Assembly: GCA_015056495.1 (NCBI GenBank)
Contig: SVGC01000009.1
Coordinates: 62,001-126,000 of the forward strand
DNA from: Butyrivibrio sp.
GTDB lineage: Bacteria > Bacillota > Clostridia > Lachnospirales > Lachnospiraceae
Direction: 5' to 3'
Length of the DNA stretch: 64,000 bases
Both the position numbers and the translations under genes were made by a program. Shown piece after piece: positions 23,846-35,009 of the stretch (positions are counted from its first letter, which is position 1; each line of letters opens with the position of its first letter). The notes beneath the pieces were generated by a model. It searched no databases, was not told the origin of the DNA, and was given only the letters and a program-made list of their open reading frames with translations.

Positions 23846-26746
23846 TTATTTCTGTTCAAGCATACGTTTAATGTATTTGCCTGTATAAGATTCCTTGACC
23901 TTGGCTACCTGTTCAGGAGTACCCTGGGCTACTACTGTTCCACCCTTGGATCCACCCTCCGGTCCCATATCAATGATATAATCACCAGTCTTGATGACAT
24001 CAAGGTTGTGCTCTATGACAACAACTGTATTTCCATTTTCAACCAGCTGATGAAGGATCTTTACAAGCTTTTGAACATCAGCAAAATGAAGACCTGTTGT
24101 AGGTTCATCCAAAATGTAGATAGTCTTTCCGGTACTAACCTTACTAAGCTCTGTAGCAAGCTTGATACGCTGAGCTTCACCACCTGAGAGTTCTGTTGAT
24201 GGCTGTCCCAGCTTGACATAACCAAGTCCTACATCATAGAGAGTCTGGATCTTACGCTTTATAGATGATACATTTTCAAAAAATACCAGCGCTTCCTCTA
24301 CAGTCATATCAAGCACATCATAGATGCTCTTGCCCTTGTACTTAACTTCAAGAGTCTCATGATTGTATCTCTTTCCACCACAGACTTCACATGGCACATA
24401 TACATCAGGCAAAAAGTGCATCTCTATCTTGATGATACCGTCACCGCTGCAGGCTTCGCATCGTCCGCCTTTTACATTAAAGCTGAATCTTCCCTTGGCA
24501 TAGCCACGCGCCTTGGCATCAGGTGTTGCTGCAAAAAGGTCTCTGATCATGTCAAAAACACCTGTGTAAGTAGCAGGATTGGATCTAGGTGTTCTTCCTA
24601 TTGGTGACTGGTCAATATCGATAACCTTATCAAGCTGTTCAATTCCCTTGATATCCTTGTGTTTACCAGGAATAGTCCTTGCTCTGTTAAGGTCTTTTGC
24701 CAGATGCTTATAGAGTATCTCGTTGACAAGAGAGCTCTTTCCTGAGCCTGACACACCTGTAACTACAGTCATTACTCCAAGAGGGATCTTTACATCCACA
24801 TTTTTGAGGTTATTTTCCTGAGCTCCTATAACCTTAAGCCATCCTGTAGGCTTTCTGCGCTTATCAGGTACTTCTATCTTGAGTTTTCCTGCAAGATACT
24901 GGCCTGTAACAGATTCAGGTATCTGCATGAGCTCTTCTGCTGTTCCTGTAGCAACGATTTCTCCACCATGAGAGCCTGCTCCCGGACCTACATCCACAAT
25001 ATAATCCGCAGCACGCATGGTATCTTCATCATGTTCAACTACGATCAATGTGTTTCCAAGGTCTCTGAGGTTCTTTAAAGTATTCAGCAGCTTGTCATTA
25101 TCTCTCTGATGCAGACCGATACTAGGCTCATCAAGGATATAACATACGCCGCACAGTCCTGATCCGATCTGGGTGGCAAGTCTGATACGCTGTGCTTCAC
25201 CTCCGGATAGAGTTCCCGTTGCACGGGACAAAGACAGATAATCGAGACCTACATCTATAAGGAACCCAACTCTTGCTCTTATCTCTTTAAGAATCTGAGC
25301 ACCGATAAGCTCCTGCTGCTTTGTAAGTTTCATATCCTGAAGATACTGATACAGCTCATCAATAGACATGGAAGTGATCTCGAATATATTTTTATCTGCA
25401 ACTGTTACTGCCAGTGATTCCTTCTTAAGTCTCTGTCCGTTACACTCTGTACAAGGTGTTATGCGCATGTACTCTTCGTACTCTGCCTTGGCTGTCTCTG
25501 AGAATGTCTCCTTGTATCTCTGTTCAACGTTTTTGATAAGTCCGTCAAACTTAATAGGATAGTCACCCTCTCCGCGCTGTCCCTTGTAATGTACATTAAC
25601 TTCCTTGTCAGCACCATAGATCAGCATATGTCTTACCTTTTCAGGTAGCTTTTCATATGGTGTATCAAGGCTAAACTTGTATTCCTTGGCAAGAGCTCTT
25701 AAAGTGGCATTGGTAAAACTGCTCTCCTTATTACTACTCTGCCATCCCATTACCTGAATACAGCCTTCATTAATAGACAGCTTCTTATCAGGTATCATAA
25801 GATCTTCATCAAATTCCATCTTGTAGCCAAGTCCAAAACACACAGGGCATGCGCCATATGGGTTATTAAATGAAAAACTCCTAGGCTCGATCTCGGGTAT
25901 ACTGATGCCGCAATCAGGACATGCAAAGCTCTGGCTGAAATTGATGGTCTCTCCATCGATAACATCAACCATAAGAAGTCCCTCAGCCATGGCAAGAGCA
26001 TTCTCAATTGAATCAGACAGTCTTCTTCTCATACCTTCACGGTCTTCTCTGATCACAAGTCTGTCTACTATTATCTCAATATTGTGCTTGATGTTCTTGT
26101 CTAGCTTGATATCTTCTGACAGGTCGTACTGGCTGCCATCGATCCTGACTCTTACGTATCCGCCACGCTTGGCTCTCTCAAGAACCTTGGCATGCTCACC
26201 CTTACGTCCTCTTACAACAGGTGCCAGAATCTGGAACTTGGTTCCTTCCTCCAATGCCAGGATCTGATCTGCCATCTCATCCACGCTCTGTTTTCTGATC
26301 TCTCTGCCACAGTTAGGGCAGTGTGGAATACCAATCCTTGCGTATAACAATCTGAAATGGTCATATATCTCAGTAACTGTACCGACTGTAGATCTTGGAT
26401 TTCTGTTAGTAGACTTCTGATCTATAGAAATAGTTGGTGACAGCCCTTCTATCTTTTCCACATCCGGCTTGTCCATCTGTCCAAGAAACATTCTTGCATA
26501 GGAAGACAGTGATTCCATATAGCGCCTTTGTCCTTCTGCAAAAATGGTATCAAAAGCCAGTGAAGATTTACCAGAACCGGAAAGTCCTGTAAATACTGTA
26601 AGAGTACCTCTAGGTATATCTACGTCAACACTTTTTAAATTATGTTCATTGGCTCCTCTTACTCTTATATAATCGTGAATATCACTGGGCAGTATCTTTC
26701 TGGCAGTGGTATTAAGCTTGGTCATTCTCTCGTTATTATCTGACAT
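23846..26746 (-). CDS. uvrA: excinuclease ABC subunit A
   Basis: The damage-scanning ATPase of nucleotide excision repair. The 966-residue protein has two ABC modules: Walker [13 protein letters not shown] near residue 53 and [12 protein letters not shown] near 660, and two LSGGEAQRI signatures. Zinc modules are visible as [13 protein letters not shown]...CPVC and CEACSGDG...CEVCGGKRY. The start follows AGGAGGAG. It lies 11 bases downstream of uvrB, so they form a uvrB-uvrA operon with a terminator after uvrA. No LexA box was recognised in the 120-base spacer before uvrB. Confidence 0.98.
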   Translation of the reverse strand: MSDNNERMTKLNTTARKILPSDIHDYIRVRGANEHNLKSVDVDIPRGTLTVFTGLSGSGKSSLAFDTIFAEGQRRYMESLSSYARMFLGQMDKPDVEKIEGLSPTISIDQKSTNRNPRSTVGTVTEIYDHFRLLYARIGIPHCPNCGREIRKQSVDEMADQILALEEGTKFQILAPVVRGRKGEHAKVLERAKRGGYVRVRIDGSQYDLSEDIKLDKNIKHNIEIIVDRLVIREDREGMRRRLSDSIENALAMAEGLLMVDVIDGETINFSQSFACPDCGISIPEIEPRSFSFNNPYGACPVCFGLGYKMEFDEDLMIPDKKLSINEGCIQVMGWQSSNKESSFTNATLRALAKEYKFSLDTPYEKLPEKVRHMLIYGADKEVNVHYKGQRGEGDYPIKFDGLIKNVEQRYKETFSETAKAEYEEYMRITPCTECNGQRLKKESLAVTVADKNIFEITSMSIDELYQYLQDMKLTKQQELIGAQILKEIRARVGFLIDVGLDYLSLSRATGTLSGGEAQRIRLATQIGSGLCGVCYILDEPSIGLHQRDNDKLLNTLKNLRDLGNTLIVVEHDEDTMRAADYIVDVGPGAGSHGGEIVATGTAEELMQIPESVTGQYLAGKLKIEVPDKRRKPTGWLKVIGAQENNLKNVDVKIPLGVMTVVTGVSGSGKSSLVNEILYKHLAKDLNRARTIPGKHKDIKGIEQLDKVIDIDQSPIGRTPRSNPATYTGVFDMIRDLFAATPDAKARGYAKGRFSFNVKGGRCEACSGDGIIKIEMHFLPDVYVPCEVCGGKRYNHETLEVKYKGKSIYDVLDMTVEEALVFFENVSSIKRKIQTLYDVGLGYVKLGQPSTELSGGEAQRIKLATELSKVSTGKTIYILDEPTTGLHFADVQKLVKILHQLVENGNTVVVIEHNLDVIKTGDYIIDMGPEGGSKGGTVVAQGTPEQVAKVKESYTGKYIKRMLEQK

Positions 26747-26757
26747 TACTCCTCCTA

Positions 26758-28752
26758 TTACTTACCTGATGTCAGCTCATTCAAACTGGTCTTAAGCTCT
26801 ATCATCTGATCTCTAAGGGTTGCAGCTGATTCAAAGTCAAGCTCAGCAGCTGCTTTCTTCATCTTCTTCTGAACTGTGGCGATCAGCTTTTCAAGTTCTT
26901 CCTTGCTCATTGACTCAGGATCTTTTTCAAATACAACTTCTTCTTTTGGTACTTCTTTGGTGATACTGATCAGATCGCGGACTGCCTTACGGATAGTCTG
27001 CGGTGTTATTCCATGCTCTTCATTATATTTCTGCTGGATAGCACGTCTTCTCTCAGTCTCATCAATAGCCTTTCTCATGGAATCAGTCATATTATCTGCA
27101 TACATGATAACGTGACCGTCTGCATTTCTCGCAGCTCGGCCTATAGTCTGGATAAGTGATGTTTCTGAACGAAGGAATCCTTCCTTGTCCGCATCAAGTA
27201 TAGCAACCAGCGATATTTCAGGGATATCAAGCCCCTCTCTAAGGAGGTTGATACCTACCAGAACATCAAATACATCAAGACGCATATCCCTGATGATCTC
27301 AGATCTCTCAAGGGTATCTATATCTGAATGCAGGTACTTGACTCTGATCCCTGCCTCAGCAAGGTATTCTGTAAGGTCCTCAGCCATACGCTTGGTGAGG
27401 GTTGTAACAAGTACCTTGTTTTTCTTGTCTATCTCAGTCCTGATCTCTCCGATGAGGTCATCAATCTGTCCCTCTACCGGACGCACATCAACAGGCGGGT
27501 CAAGAAGACCTGTAGGTCTGATGACCTGCTCAGTCCTAAGAAGCTCATGATCCAGTTCATATTTACCCGGGGTTGCTGAGCAGAACAGCATCTGATCAAT
27601 ATGTGTCTCAAATTCCTCAAAATTAAGAGGTCTGTTATCCAGAGCTGATGGCAATCTGAAACCGTAGTTGACCAATGTCTCCTTTCGGGATCTGTCACCA
27701 TGATACATAGCACCTACCTGAGGTATGGTCATATGTGACTCGTCAACGATTATCAGGAAATCTCTGTCAAAGAAGTCCAGCAGTGTCAGTGGCGGTTCCC
27801 CTGGAGCCATAAAGTTCAGATGTCTTGAATAGTTCTCAATTCCAGAACAGAAGCCTGTCTCACGCATCATCTCTATGTCAAAATTGGTTCTCTCTGAGAT
27901 TCGCTGAGCTTCTATCAGCTTGTCTTCTCCCTTAAAAAAGCGGACACGCTCTTCCAGCTCTTTTTCAATATTTTCACAGGCTCTGTTTATCTTTTCCTGA
28001 GGTACAACATAGTGAGATGCCGGATATATCATAATGTGAGTCAGGTTATTTCTTACAACACCTGTCAACGGTTCAATCTCACATATCCTGTCTATCTCAT
28101 CTCCAAAAAATTCTACTCTGATCAGATAGTCATCCACATTGGCAAGAGCTATCTCCACTACATCTCCACGGACTCTGAAGTTACATCTTGTGAGTTCCAT
28201 GTCGTTTCTCATGTACTGTATGGAAACAAGCTCCTGTATCAGTGTATCTCTGTCTATCTGCATGCCCGGTCTCAGTGATATGGACATGCCCTTAAATTCT
28301 TCAGGACTTCCCAGACCATATATGCATGAAACGCTGGCTACAACTATAACGTCTTTTCTCTCTGCAAGAGATGCTGTAGCTGAGAGCCTTAGTTTGTCTA
28401 TCTCATCATTAATAGCTGAGTCTTTTGCAATGTATGTATCTGTCTGAGGAACATAAGCCTCCGGCTGATAGTAATCATAGTAGGATACAAAATACTCTAC
28501 TGCATTTTCAGGAAAAAATTCCTTCATCTCGCCGTACAACTGTCCTGCAAGAGTTTTATTATGAGAAATAATGAGAGTCGGCTTGTTAAGAGCAGCAATT
28601 ACATTGGCCATGGTAAATGTCTTACCAGAACCGGTAACTCCAAGAAGGGTCTCAAACTGATTGCCTGCCTTAAAACCCTCTACCAGATCTTTTATCGCTT
28701 GTGGCTGGTCACCCATTGGTTTAAAGGGTGATACCAATTTAAAACTATCCAT
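26758..28752 (-). CDS. uvrB: excinuclease ABC subunit B
   Basis: The damage-verifying helicase-like subunit of nucleotide excision repair; it takes DNA from UvrA and recruits UvrC. The 664 residues are normal. Walker A is GVTGSGKT near residue 39, the beta-hairpin stretch [15 protein letters not shown] lies near 92-106, and DESHMT is the Walker B. The C-terminal UVR motif ([20 protein letters not shown]) that binds UvrC is present. AGGAG sits before the ATG. The 28753-28872 spacer separates it from the kinase operon on the same strand and probably holds its own promoter. Confidence 0.98.
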   Translation of the reverse strand: MDSFKLVSPFKPMGDQPQAIKDLVEGFKAGNQFETLLGVTGSGKTFTMANVIAALNKPTLIISHNKTLAGQLYGEMKEFFPENAVEYFVSYYDYYQPEAYVPQTDTYIAKDSAINDEIDKLRLSATASLAERKDVIVVASVSCIYGLGSPEEFKGMSISLRPGMQIDRDTLIQELVSIQYMRNDMELTRCNFRVRGDVVEIALANVDDYLIRVEFFGDEIDRICEIEPLTGVVRNNLTHIMIYPASHYVVPQEKINRACENIEKELEERVRFFKGEDKLIEAQRISERTNFDIEMMRETGFCSGIENYSRHLNFMAPGEPPLTLLDFFDRDFLIIVDESHMTIPQVGAMYHGDRSRKETLVNYGFRLPSALDNRPLNFEEFETHIDQMLFCSATPGKYELDHELLRTEQVIRPTGLLDPPVDVRPVEGQIDDLIGEIRTEIDKKNKVLVTTLTKRMAEDLTEYLAEAGIRVKYLHSDIDTLERSEIIRDMRLDVFDVLVGINLLREGLDIPEISLVAILDADKEGFLRSETSLIQTIGRAARNADGHVIMYADNMTDSMRKAIDETERRRAIQQKYNEEHGITPQTIRKAVRDLISITKEVPKEEVVFEKDPESMSKEELEKLIATVQKKMKKAAAELDFESAATLRDQMIELKTSLNELTSGK

Positions 28753-28872
28753 GATTATCTCCTATCATGTCTTACGTATAGGTACAAAATTTAATTTAGC
28801 ACGCTATAATTTTTTCCACAAGATACCCATTTTCTCGATTTATAAGAGTTTTTTATATTCAATTTTCTAAAA

Positions 28873-29214
28873 TCATAGGACTTTAAGCTCTTTTGGGAGC
28901 TCTGCTGCCGACATCACCTCCTGGATCATAATAAAATTTTTATATTTTGTTCGAGTGTCATCTTTCTCATTTAATGCAAAGGATTTAGACAGCCTGTTTT
29001 CATGAGCTTGAGCTTGCTCTGATCTATATTTTTTTATGGCGCTCCTTGCTGCAATGCCTGTGACCGAGGCAAAAGCGTAGGGAATTACAAGTCTCTTCCA
29101 CATAAGGATCAGCAATATCAGCATAACTATGGTCATCACGGCAAAGATCCTTGAATAGCCCTGATACACAGCGATCATAGCCTTTACATCTTCTACATTA
29201 CTTATATCAAGCAA
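28873..29214 (-). CDS. small single-pass membrane protein, last gene of the kinase operon
   Basis: A 113-residue protein of no recognised family. One strong membrane segment lies near residues 23-40 (FAVMTIVMLILLILMW), a second weaker one near 43-56, and the C-terminal half is charged (KKYRSEQAQAHENRLSKSF) and likely cytoplasmic. The frame starts with TTG inside the last codons of the kinase gene, overlapping its stop by 8 bases, with GAGGA at a suitable distance. This is strong evidence of translational coupling and hence a linked function with the kinase. Confidence 0.75.
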   Translation of the reverse strand: MLDISNVEDVKAMIAVYQGYSRIFAVMTIVMLILLILMWKRLVIPYAFASVTGIAARSAIKKYRSEQAQAHENRLSKSFALNEKDDTRTKYKNFIMIQEVMSAAELPKELKVL

Positions 29215-30919
29215 TTTCTTTTTCCTCTTCTTTCATAAGGTTATCCAGAGCTTTATCAGCCATCTTAAGAGCATCCTGAAGCTCCTGCAGATGCTCTTGT
29301 TCAAGGTCACTTAGCTGCAAACCGGAATAGATGATATCTGAATATACTTTTGACTCTATCTCAAAGAGCTTGTCTCTCATGGTATCTGCTCCTATCCCTT
29401 CTCTGTAAAAAAGAGCTGCATTATTACATACTCCATTTGCCAGCTCGTTATACACAAGAAGTGCCGTAGTTACATTGTCAGTATCCACAATATCCCCTGC
29501 TGCCGACAGACACAGATCCTCCCAATATGCAACATAGCTTATAGCAGCATCTCCGCTCTTACTCACATTTCCAATCTTTGAATAGTAAGCAGAGATATTG
29601 TAGAGCCTCTCTGCTCTTAGTTTTTTGGAAAAAGGCAGAGTGTGGGCAAGGCCAGCCATCTTGAGCCATCTGGCTGAGAGCTGCTTATTACCTTCATCCT
29701 GATAGCAGTAAAAGTAAGCAAGTCCCAGTTTATAGCAAAATTCCTCGTAGTCCTCCTGATTTTTGGCAAACTCCTCTCCGCAGACCTTACCATTTATGTC
29801 AGTCATGAGTAGTATCTCTCTGAGCTGCACATCCTCTTCGGCTGTCAGATCATCATCCTGCAGTATCAGATTATCAAGGAGTTCTACATATGCGGTGCCA
29901 TCATCAGAATCCAGATAAATAGCCTTTTTATATTCATCAAAGCTATCTCCGCTCTCTGATATTTCTGCTGCCCTGGCAAGATATTCGTCATAGCTTTCTT
30001 TTTCCATATCATGTGCAAGGCTGTGAAAATTCACTGTCATAGCTGCCAAAAAACCGGTCCACAACACTCCTGTAGCAAAGGCCGCAAGCTTCATTACTGC
30101 CCGGATCTTGTAGGATCTGTCAAGTTCCTTGTAGTGTTCTAAGTCATACATTACCTCAGCTGCCGATTTGTATCGCATCTGAGGATCTTTCATAAGGCAT
30201 TTACTTATTATTTTCTCCAGTCCCTGCGACAGTGCTTTGTTCCAATGTCTTATTGGATAGATGCGATAGGGTGGCTTTCCGGGGTTATGACCTGTTATCA
30301 GATGGTATAAAGTCGCTCCCAGATTGTATATATCAGTTCTGGCATCAGTCTGCCCATGTCCTCCAAACTGCTCCGGTGCTGCGTATCCAAGTGTTCCAAG
30401 GCATGTTGTGTCCATTTCCTTGGACTGTTTGTACTCCCTGGCAGTTCCAAAATCTATGAGCACAATGTCTCCATCCGGCTTTAGCATTATATTCCCCGGC
30501 TTTAGATCTCTATAAATGATCGGCGGATTGCAGCTGTGAAGATATGTAAATACGCTGCAGAGCTGCCTGGCCCAGCGTATAACGTCCTCCTCCCTCTGAG
30601 GTCCTCTCTCATCAAGGACCTGCTGCAGAGTGATCCCTTCCACATAGTCCATGACAATCAAAAAACTGTCATCTCTATCCACTATGTCTACAATTGCCGG
30701 CAGGCACTTATGGGACAAGCGCTTTAAGAGATTAGTCTCTGCTATAAGGCTCTGCTTGACTATCCTGAAATCAGCAACCGCATCTCTCCGGACTTCTTTT
30801 ATAGCCCACTGTTTTCCTGCCCGTTCATTTATTGCAAGATATACTGTGCTCATGCCGCCCTGGCCTATTTTTCCAAGTATCTTATATTTCCCATCAATTA
30901 TCGTTCCATTTTGAAGCAT
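29207..30919 (-). CDS. membrane Ser/Thr protein kinase with helical extracytoplasmic domain
   Basis: A 570-residue Hanks-type kinase. The glycine loop KIGQGGMSTVYLA, catalytic Lys in WAIKEV near residue 41, YRDLKPGNIML near 136-146 and LIDFGTA near 157-163 are all intact, as is the APEQFGG activation-segment end. One membrane segment lies near 280-302. The C-terminal 265 residues are acidic and helical, with TPR-like spacing, and should face outward. There are no PASTA repeats, unlike PrkC/Stk1, so it is not the usual muropeptide-sensing kinase. The PP2C phosphatase gene is 21 bases upstream, a standard kinase-phosphatase pair. Its ribosome site is weak. Confidence 0.92.
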   Translation of the reverse strand: MLQNGTIIDGKYKILGKIGQGGMSTVYLAINERAGKQWAIKEVRRDAVADFRIVKQSLIAETNLLKRLSHKCLPAIVDIVDRDDSFLIVMDYVEGITLQQVLDERGPQREEDVIRWARQLCSVFTYLHSCNPPIIYRDLKPGNIMLKPDGDIVLIDFGTAREYKQSKEMDTTCLGTLGYAAPEQFGGHGQTDARTDIYNLGATLYHLITGHNPGKPPYRIYPIRHWNKALSQGLEKIISKCLMKDPQMRYKSAAEVMYDLEHYKELDRSYKIRAVMKLAAFATGVLWTGFLAAMTVNFHSLAHDMEKESYDEYLARAAEISESGDSFDEYKKAIYLDSDDGTAYVELLDNLILQDDDLTAEEDVQLREILLMTDINGKVCGEEFAKNQEDYEEFCYKLGLAYFYCYQDEGNKQLSARWLKMAGLAHTLPFSKKLRAERLYNISAYYSKIGNVSKSGDAAISYVAYWEDLCLSAAGDIVDTDNVTTALLVYNELANGVCNNAALFYREGIGADTMRDKLFEIESKVYSDIIYSGLQLSDLEQEHLQELQDALKMADKALDNLMKEEEKEIA

Positions 30920-30940
30920 TCTCTTTATCTACGCTTTCTT

Positions 30941-31711
30941 TCATTTTATTATCAGGGCAGTGAGGTTATCCGTCTCGCCTCTGTCTATCAGTCTCTTACC
31001 CATTTCAACAAGATTACTCTCAATCTTAGCGGTCTTGGTCAAAAGAGATATCTCCTTATCTCTGATAAGTCTCCAAAAACCATCCGAGCACAGCATCACT
31101 TCCTGCCTGGGTTGCACAATCCCCTTAGTCACATCTGCTCTAAGATTTTTTGATACACCTATTCCCTGTAGTACAATGCTCCTTTCGTTGCTAAGCCTTG
31201 CTTCTTTTCTGGATATAAGTCCTTCATCAATCTTTTTCTGCATAAGCGACTGGTCATGGGTAAGAGGTCTTGACCTATATCTCCTGATGAGATATCCTCT
31301 GGAATCTCCAATGTTCAGGATTCCATACTGACTTCCCATCCTAAAATAGATCACAGCAGTAGTTCCAAGTATTATCTTTTTATCATCCGAGTACTCTTTT
31401 AATCTCTTATCAATTTCATAAACAGCCTTTTCCAGCATTTTTAAGGTTTCATCAAAAGACATATTTCTTAGCAAACATTGTCTGAGTTGCCCTTGAAACC
31501 AGTCTTTGAGTCCATTGACCACAAAGGAGCTCGCCACTTCACCTCTACTGTAGCCGCCCATTCCATCGCACACCGCTGCCAGTATGATATCTCCACAATT
31601 GCTATCCCTTGCTATCTCTACCATTGCTGCATCCTGATTGACCTTCTTTATTTTTCCAGAGTTCGTATATAAATATGCTCTGGGCATCTTTGCTTTTATC
31701 TTTTTATGCAT
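30941..31711 (-). CDS. PP2C-type Ser/Thr protein phosphatase
   Basis: A 256-residue soluble PPM/PP2C phosphatase. The metal-binding DGMGGYSRGEVAS is near residues 48-60, NIGDSRGYLIR near 136-146, LMLCSDGF-type (VMLCSDGFWRLI) near 210 and ETDNLTALII at the C-terminus, with the Asp residues needed for the two-metal centre. It should reverse the action of the downstream kinase. Its ATG lies in the last codons of the Ig-repeat protein gene (8-base ATGCATAA overlap), so it is translationally coupled to that surface protein, an uncommon partner for PP2C. Confidence 0.93.
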   Translation of the reverse strand: MHKKIKAKMPRAYLYTNSGKIKKVNQDAAMVEIARDSNCGDIILAAVCDGMGGYSRGEVASSFVVNGLKDWFQGQLRQCLLRNMSFDETLKMLEKAVYEIDKRLKEYSDDKKIILGTTAVIYFRMGSQYGILNIGDSRGYLIRRYRSRPLTHDQSLMQKKIDEGLISRKEARLSNERSIVLQGIGVSKNLRADVTKGIVQPRQEVMLCSDGFWRLIRDKEISLLTKTAKIESNLVEMGKRLIDRGETDNLTALIIK

Positions 31712-34700
31712 TTTTTCTTCTCACTCCAATAAGGGCTACTCCAATGACACACAGGATCAGTGCTGTGATAACCATATATGCTCTAACATCTATCGCATCA
31801 GCGATATCAGTCTGCATGGCATCTGCTGCCTCTTTGTCAGGATTGATCACAACTCCGCTGTATGTTATCTCCTCTACATTTGAAGCCATGTCTTTAGCCA
31901 GGATAGTCACAGTTCTAGCCTTTTCTGATTGTGGTATCTTTAATCTTATGTATCCTCCGCACTCTTTGAGCCCTTCTTCAGTTATTCTCGCAAGTTCCTC
32001 ATTATCAGCTGTTACAACCACTTCTGAAAGTCCCAGATTATCTGTTACGTTTATTCCCACTTCATGCTCTTTTTCATAATAGGTCTTACCTGAATCCATT
32101 CCAGAGACCACTACTGAAGGGCTTGTGGTATCAAGGGCAAACTGTATCAGCTGTCCACTGGTTCCACTATCAGCTTCATTACTTGCTTTATCTTTGGAAA
32201 AAAGAGTGATCTGGTAATTACCATCTTTTTTGAAAAACTCAGGTTCAATGGTGTAATAATAGGCATTCCATCCTTCTGATCCGCCCTGCCTTGAAACTGC
32301 ATAGTCTCTGCCTTCTTTAAGTTTGAGTCTCTTACCATCTCTAGTTACAAGAATCTGTTTTTCTACGATCTCATCTACATTTACTTCCATAAGTGTTATT
32401 GGAGAAGGCTCGTTTAAATAGTATTCTTCAATAATGCTCATGGTCTGTGGATCAATGCTATATACTGATCCAAACCTGTTCACCGAAAAACACAGCGTAT
32501 TATTAGCCTCGTTGCCTGCCATGTCTGTAATATGCGCTTCCATTACATATAGATCATCAAATTCTTTTTGTACGGGAAAATCTGCAAACTGAATCGTATA
32601 GATGTCGCCTTCTTTGGAAATAGCGCCCTGCAGATTGATGTTGCCATTTTTGATGCCATGGATGAATATATTGGAATGTGAATTGTCTATATTGATATCA
32701 CCATATCTTGCTGCTATCTGTACTGTGCCATTATTGGCTGAATGGTCTGTGACTCCTGATATTTCCAATACGGGTTCTCTAGTGTCAATGATGAAATCAG
32801 GCTGGATATATGGCTCTGAGATATTACCGGCGAGGTCCATGCATTTGACGGAGTAGCCATAGCTTCCATCCTCCGTAAAAGAGATTGTGGCTTCGTAGGT
32901 ATCCTTATCTACCTGAACAAAATCATACTTTTCTCTATTACCTAAAGCCTTCGTATTCTCTGTAGTCTCAATCCTAACATTATAAGGATCAAATGACTCT
33001 TCTTTTATAGTAATAGTAGCAGTTCTTTTCTGGTCATAGTACTTGGAATTTATTGCCTTGTCATTGTCATATTTTACTGTTATCAAAGGCTCTTTTTTAT
33101 CTATGATAAATTCCGCTATATCAAGTACCTCTGCCCTGTTTCCTGCCTTATCAACTGCCGTGAATCTCAGACTATAAGCACCATCTTCATTAAATGAAAT
33201 CTGTCTGGAATATACACCATTTAAGCCTTTTTCGCCCTCTCTTATCCACGATGGGGCAGCGTCCGGTTCACAATCAGCGTGGATTTCCAGTATAGAAGCA
33301 GCTTCGTCAAAAGTCATATCTTCAACTGTAATTGTCGCTATCCTATTTTTTGAAAAGTATTTTTCATTTTTTGCATCATTATTATCAAAAATTATCTTTG
33401 CAACAGGGGCAGTTGTATCTATGGTAAAACCTTCGCCAGTATAAGAAGCCTCATTTAGAGCCATATCCTTTGCCACTATTTCTGCACGGTATTCTCCATC
33501 TTCCTGTAAATAAACATCACCAGCATAGCCATCTTCAGTCTGCTGATACTCAACATCAATATCTCCAGTGACAGAACTAATATTAGTTGCAACATCTTTT
33601 ATATCGATATTTTTATCTTTGATCTCGATGTGCATCTTAACAGCTTCTGCTATATAGGTTGTGTCTTCTCCATGAGGAATGAAAGTACCGCCTTTTCCCA
33701 TTTTTTCATAGGATACACTTATCTCAGGAGCAGTTCTGTCTATGACTATCTCCGGGCCATAGACTTTACCGGTATTATTTCGGCAGATATCTGTAGCTGT
33801 TGCCACGATCTTGTATCTGCCTTCTCTGCTTACCTTATAGCAGGCTGTGTTGTTGTCATCATCCAGCATCAGGCTTTCTTCCTGGAGCAGATCCGACTCA
33901 TCTGTCTCTATTTCACAAGCAAATCCTTCTGGAAGTATAAGATTTCCATCCCCGGCAGTAACTATTCCTGTCACACTATCACTGGTATAGAGCACATCTC
34001 CTACTGTTCTTCCGTTAAGCCTTGTAGTATTGTCTTTTGCCCTATCATTCTGAGGATCATATGGCATCATGTCGCAGTATGTTATCACAGGTGCCTTGGT
34101 ATCCTGCACAAACAGCCTTGGATAAGCTTCGCTTGTAGCATCGATTTCTTCTACATTTCCAGCCACATCTCTGATGATGATGTTATCAATACTTACTATT
34201 TTTTCTTCCTGAAAAAACATTGGAAGGTCAAGCACTGCTTTATAATTTGCTTCGTCTCCATCTTTTTCCAGGTTAATGGTAGTTTCCTGAAAAGAAGTGT
34301 CTTTATTACTATCTTCTGTTTTTATTCCAAATGTGATTTCCGACAGATCTGAGCCATCTGAACTTTGGTCTTGAATATGATATTCAAGTGATAGTGATTC
34401 GTTTGAGTAATATGCCTCCGGAAGTACCCTGTCTGCATATTCAGATACATCTATGATCTTCTCATCTTCTTGGATGGTAACTTCTATATTTTTTCCAGGC
34501 GAAGTGCTGTCTATCTTTACCGGAAAGGCTTCTTCATAGTGTTTATCATCAAGATCATACTCCAATATATACATACTATCCTGATCTCTGCTGCCATCTA
34601 TGGTACACGATACTTGTGTAATATTATCACTCTCCCAGCCTGTATCATCCACCTCAGCCTCTACTGCTTCGCCATTCCTTCGTAACGCGAGATTACTCGG

Positions 34701-34970
34701 CTTTATATTACTCTCAATAGTATATCTAAGCTCTAACCCCTCACTATATTGTATCTGTGAGTACCATGGTCTCTCTTCAGTATATTCCCATGCACCATCT
34801 ATGCTTTTAAGCGTCTTGCTGACGCTGTTTTCTATGCCTATTATCCTATGAAGTCCATCATGATCAACATCAGCCGAGTGCACCACAGTGGAATGTCCCA
34901 TAAATACAGCTGCACCAAGTCCTATTAATGGCAATACCCTCCTACATACGCAAATAATCAACCTTTTCAT
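31704..34970 (-). CDS. giant Ig-like repeat surface protein with C-terminal membrane anchor
   Basis: A 1,088-residue secreted protein. A signal peptide covers about residues 1-32 (VLPLIGLGAAVFMG core). Then come about seven bacterial Ig-like repeats of 90-110 residues, recognisable by recurring DxTxP linkers (IDTTAPVAKI, IDKKEPLITVKYDN, IDTREPVLEIS) and by paired sequences such as KNRIATITVEDMTFD and QKRTATITIKEESFD. A final membrane segment (YMVITALILCVIGVALIG) and RRKNA tail anchor it; no LPXTG sortase motif is present. The protein is acidic. It heads the operon with phosphatase, kinase and a small membrane protein. It may be an adhesin or the outer sensor for the kinase; both are inferences. 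Confidence 0.85.
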   Translation of the reverse strand: MKRLIICVCRRVLPLIGLGAAVFMGHSTVVHSADVDHDGLHRIIGIENSVSKTLKSIDGAWEYTEERPWYSQIQYSEGLELRYTIESNIKPSNLALRRNGEAVEAEVDDTGWESDNITQVSCTIDGSRDQDSMYILEYDLDDKHYEEAFPVKIDSTSPGKNIEVTIQEDEKIIDVSEYADRVLPEAYYSNESLSLEYHIQDQSSDGSDLSEITFGIKTEDSNKDTSFQETTINLEKDGDEANYKAVLDLPMFFQEEKIVSIDNIIIRDVAGNVEEIDATSEAYPRLFVQDTKAPVITYCDMMPYDPQNDRAKDNTTRLNGRTVGDVLYTSDSVTGIVTAGDGNLILPEGFACEIETDESDLLQEESLMLDDDNNTACYKVSREGRYKIVATATDICRNNTGKVYGPEIVIDRTAPEISVSYEKMGKGGTFIPHGEDTTYIAEAVKMHIEIKDKNIDIKDVATNISSVTGDIDVEYQQTEDGYAGDVYLQEDGEYRAEIVAKDMALNEASYTGEGFTIDTTAPVAKIIFDNNDAKNEKYFSKNRIATITVEDMTFDEAASILEIHADCEPDAAPSWIREGEKGLNGVYSRQISFNEDGAYSLRFTAVDKAGNRAEVLDIAEFIIDKKEPLITVKYDNDKAINSKYYDQKRTATITIKEESFDPYNVRIETTENTKALGNREKYDFVQVDKDTYEATISFTEDGSYGYSVKCMDLAGNISEPYIQPDFIIDTREPVLEISGVTDHSANNGTVQIAARYGDINIDNSHSNIFIHGIKNGNINLQGAISKEGDIYTIQFADFPVQKEFDDLYVMEAHITDMAGNEANNTLCFSVNRFGSVYSIDPQTMSIIEEYYLNEPSPITLMEVNVDEIVEKQILVTRDGKRLKLKEGRDYAVSRQGGSEGWNAYYYTIEPEFFKKDGNYQITLFSKDKASNEADSGTSGQLIQFALDTTSPSVVVSGMDSGKTYYEKEHEVGINVTDNLGLSEVVVTADNEELARITEEGLKECGGYIRLKIPQSEKARTVTILAKDMASNVEEITYSGVVINPDKEAADAMQTDIADAIDVRAYMVITALILCVIGVALIGVRRKNA

Positions 34971-35009
34971 TACTTTTCTTTCAAACTCTCCTTTACAAAA
35001 ATTATTAAA

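Noticed and set aside
33630-34352. Plus-strand open frame of 240 codons opposite the Ig-repeat protein
   Set aside because: Low-complexity Ser/Cys/Ile-rich translation with no start signal; the opposite frame has clear Ig-like repeats and a signal peptide.
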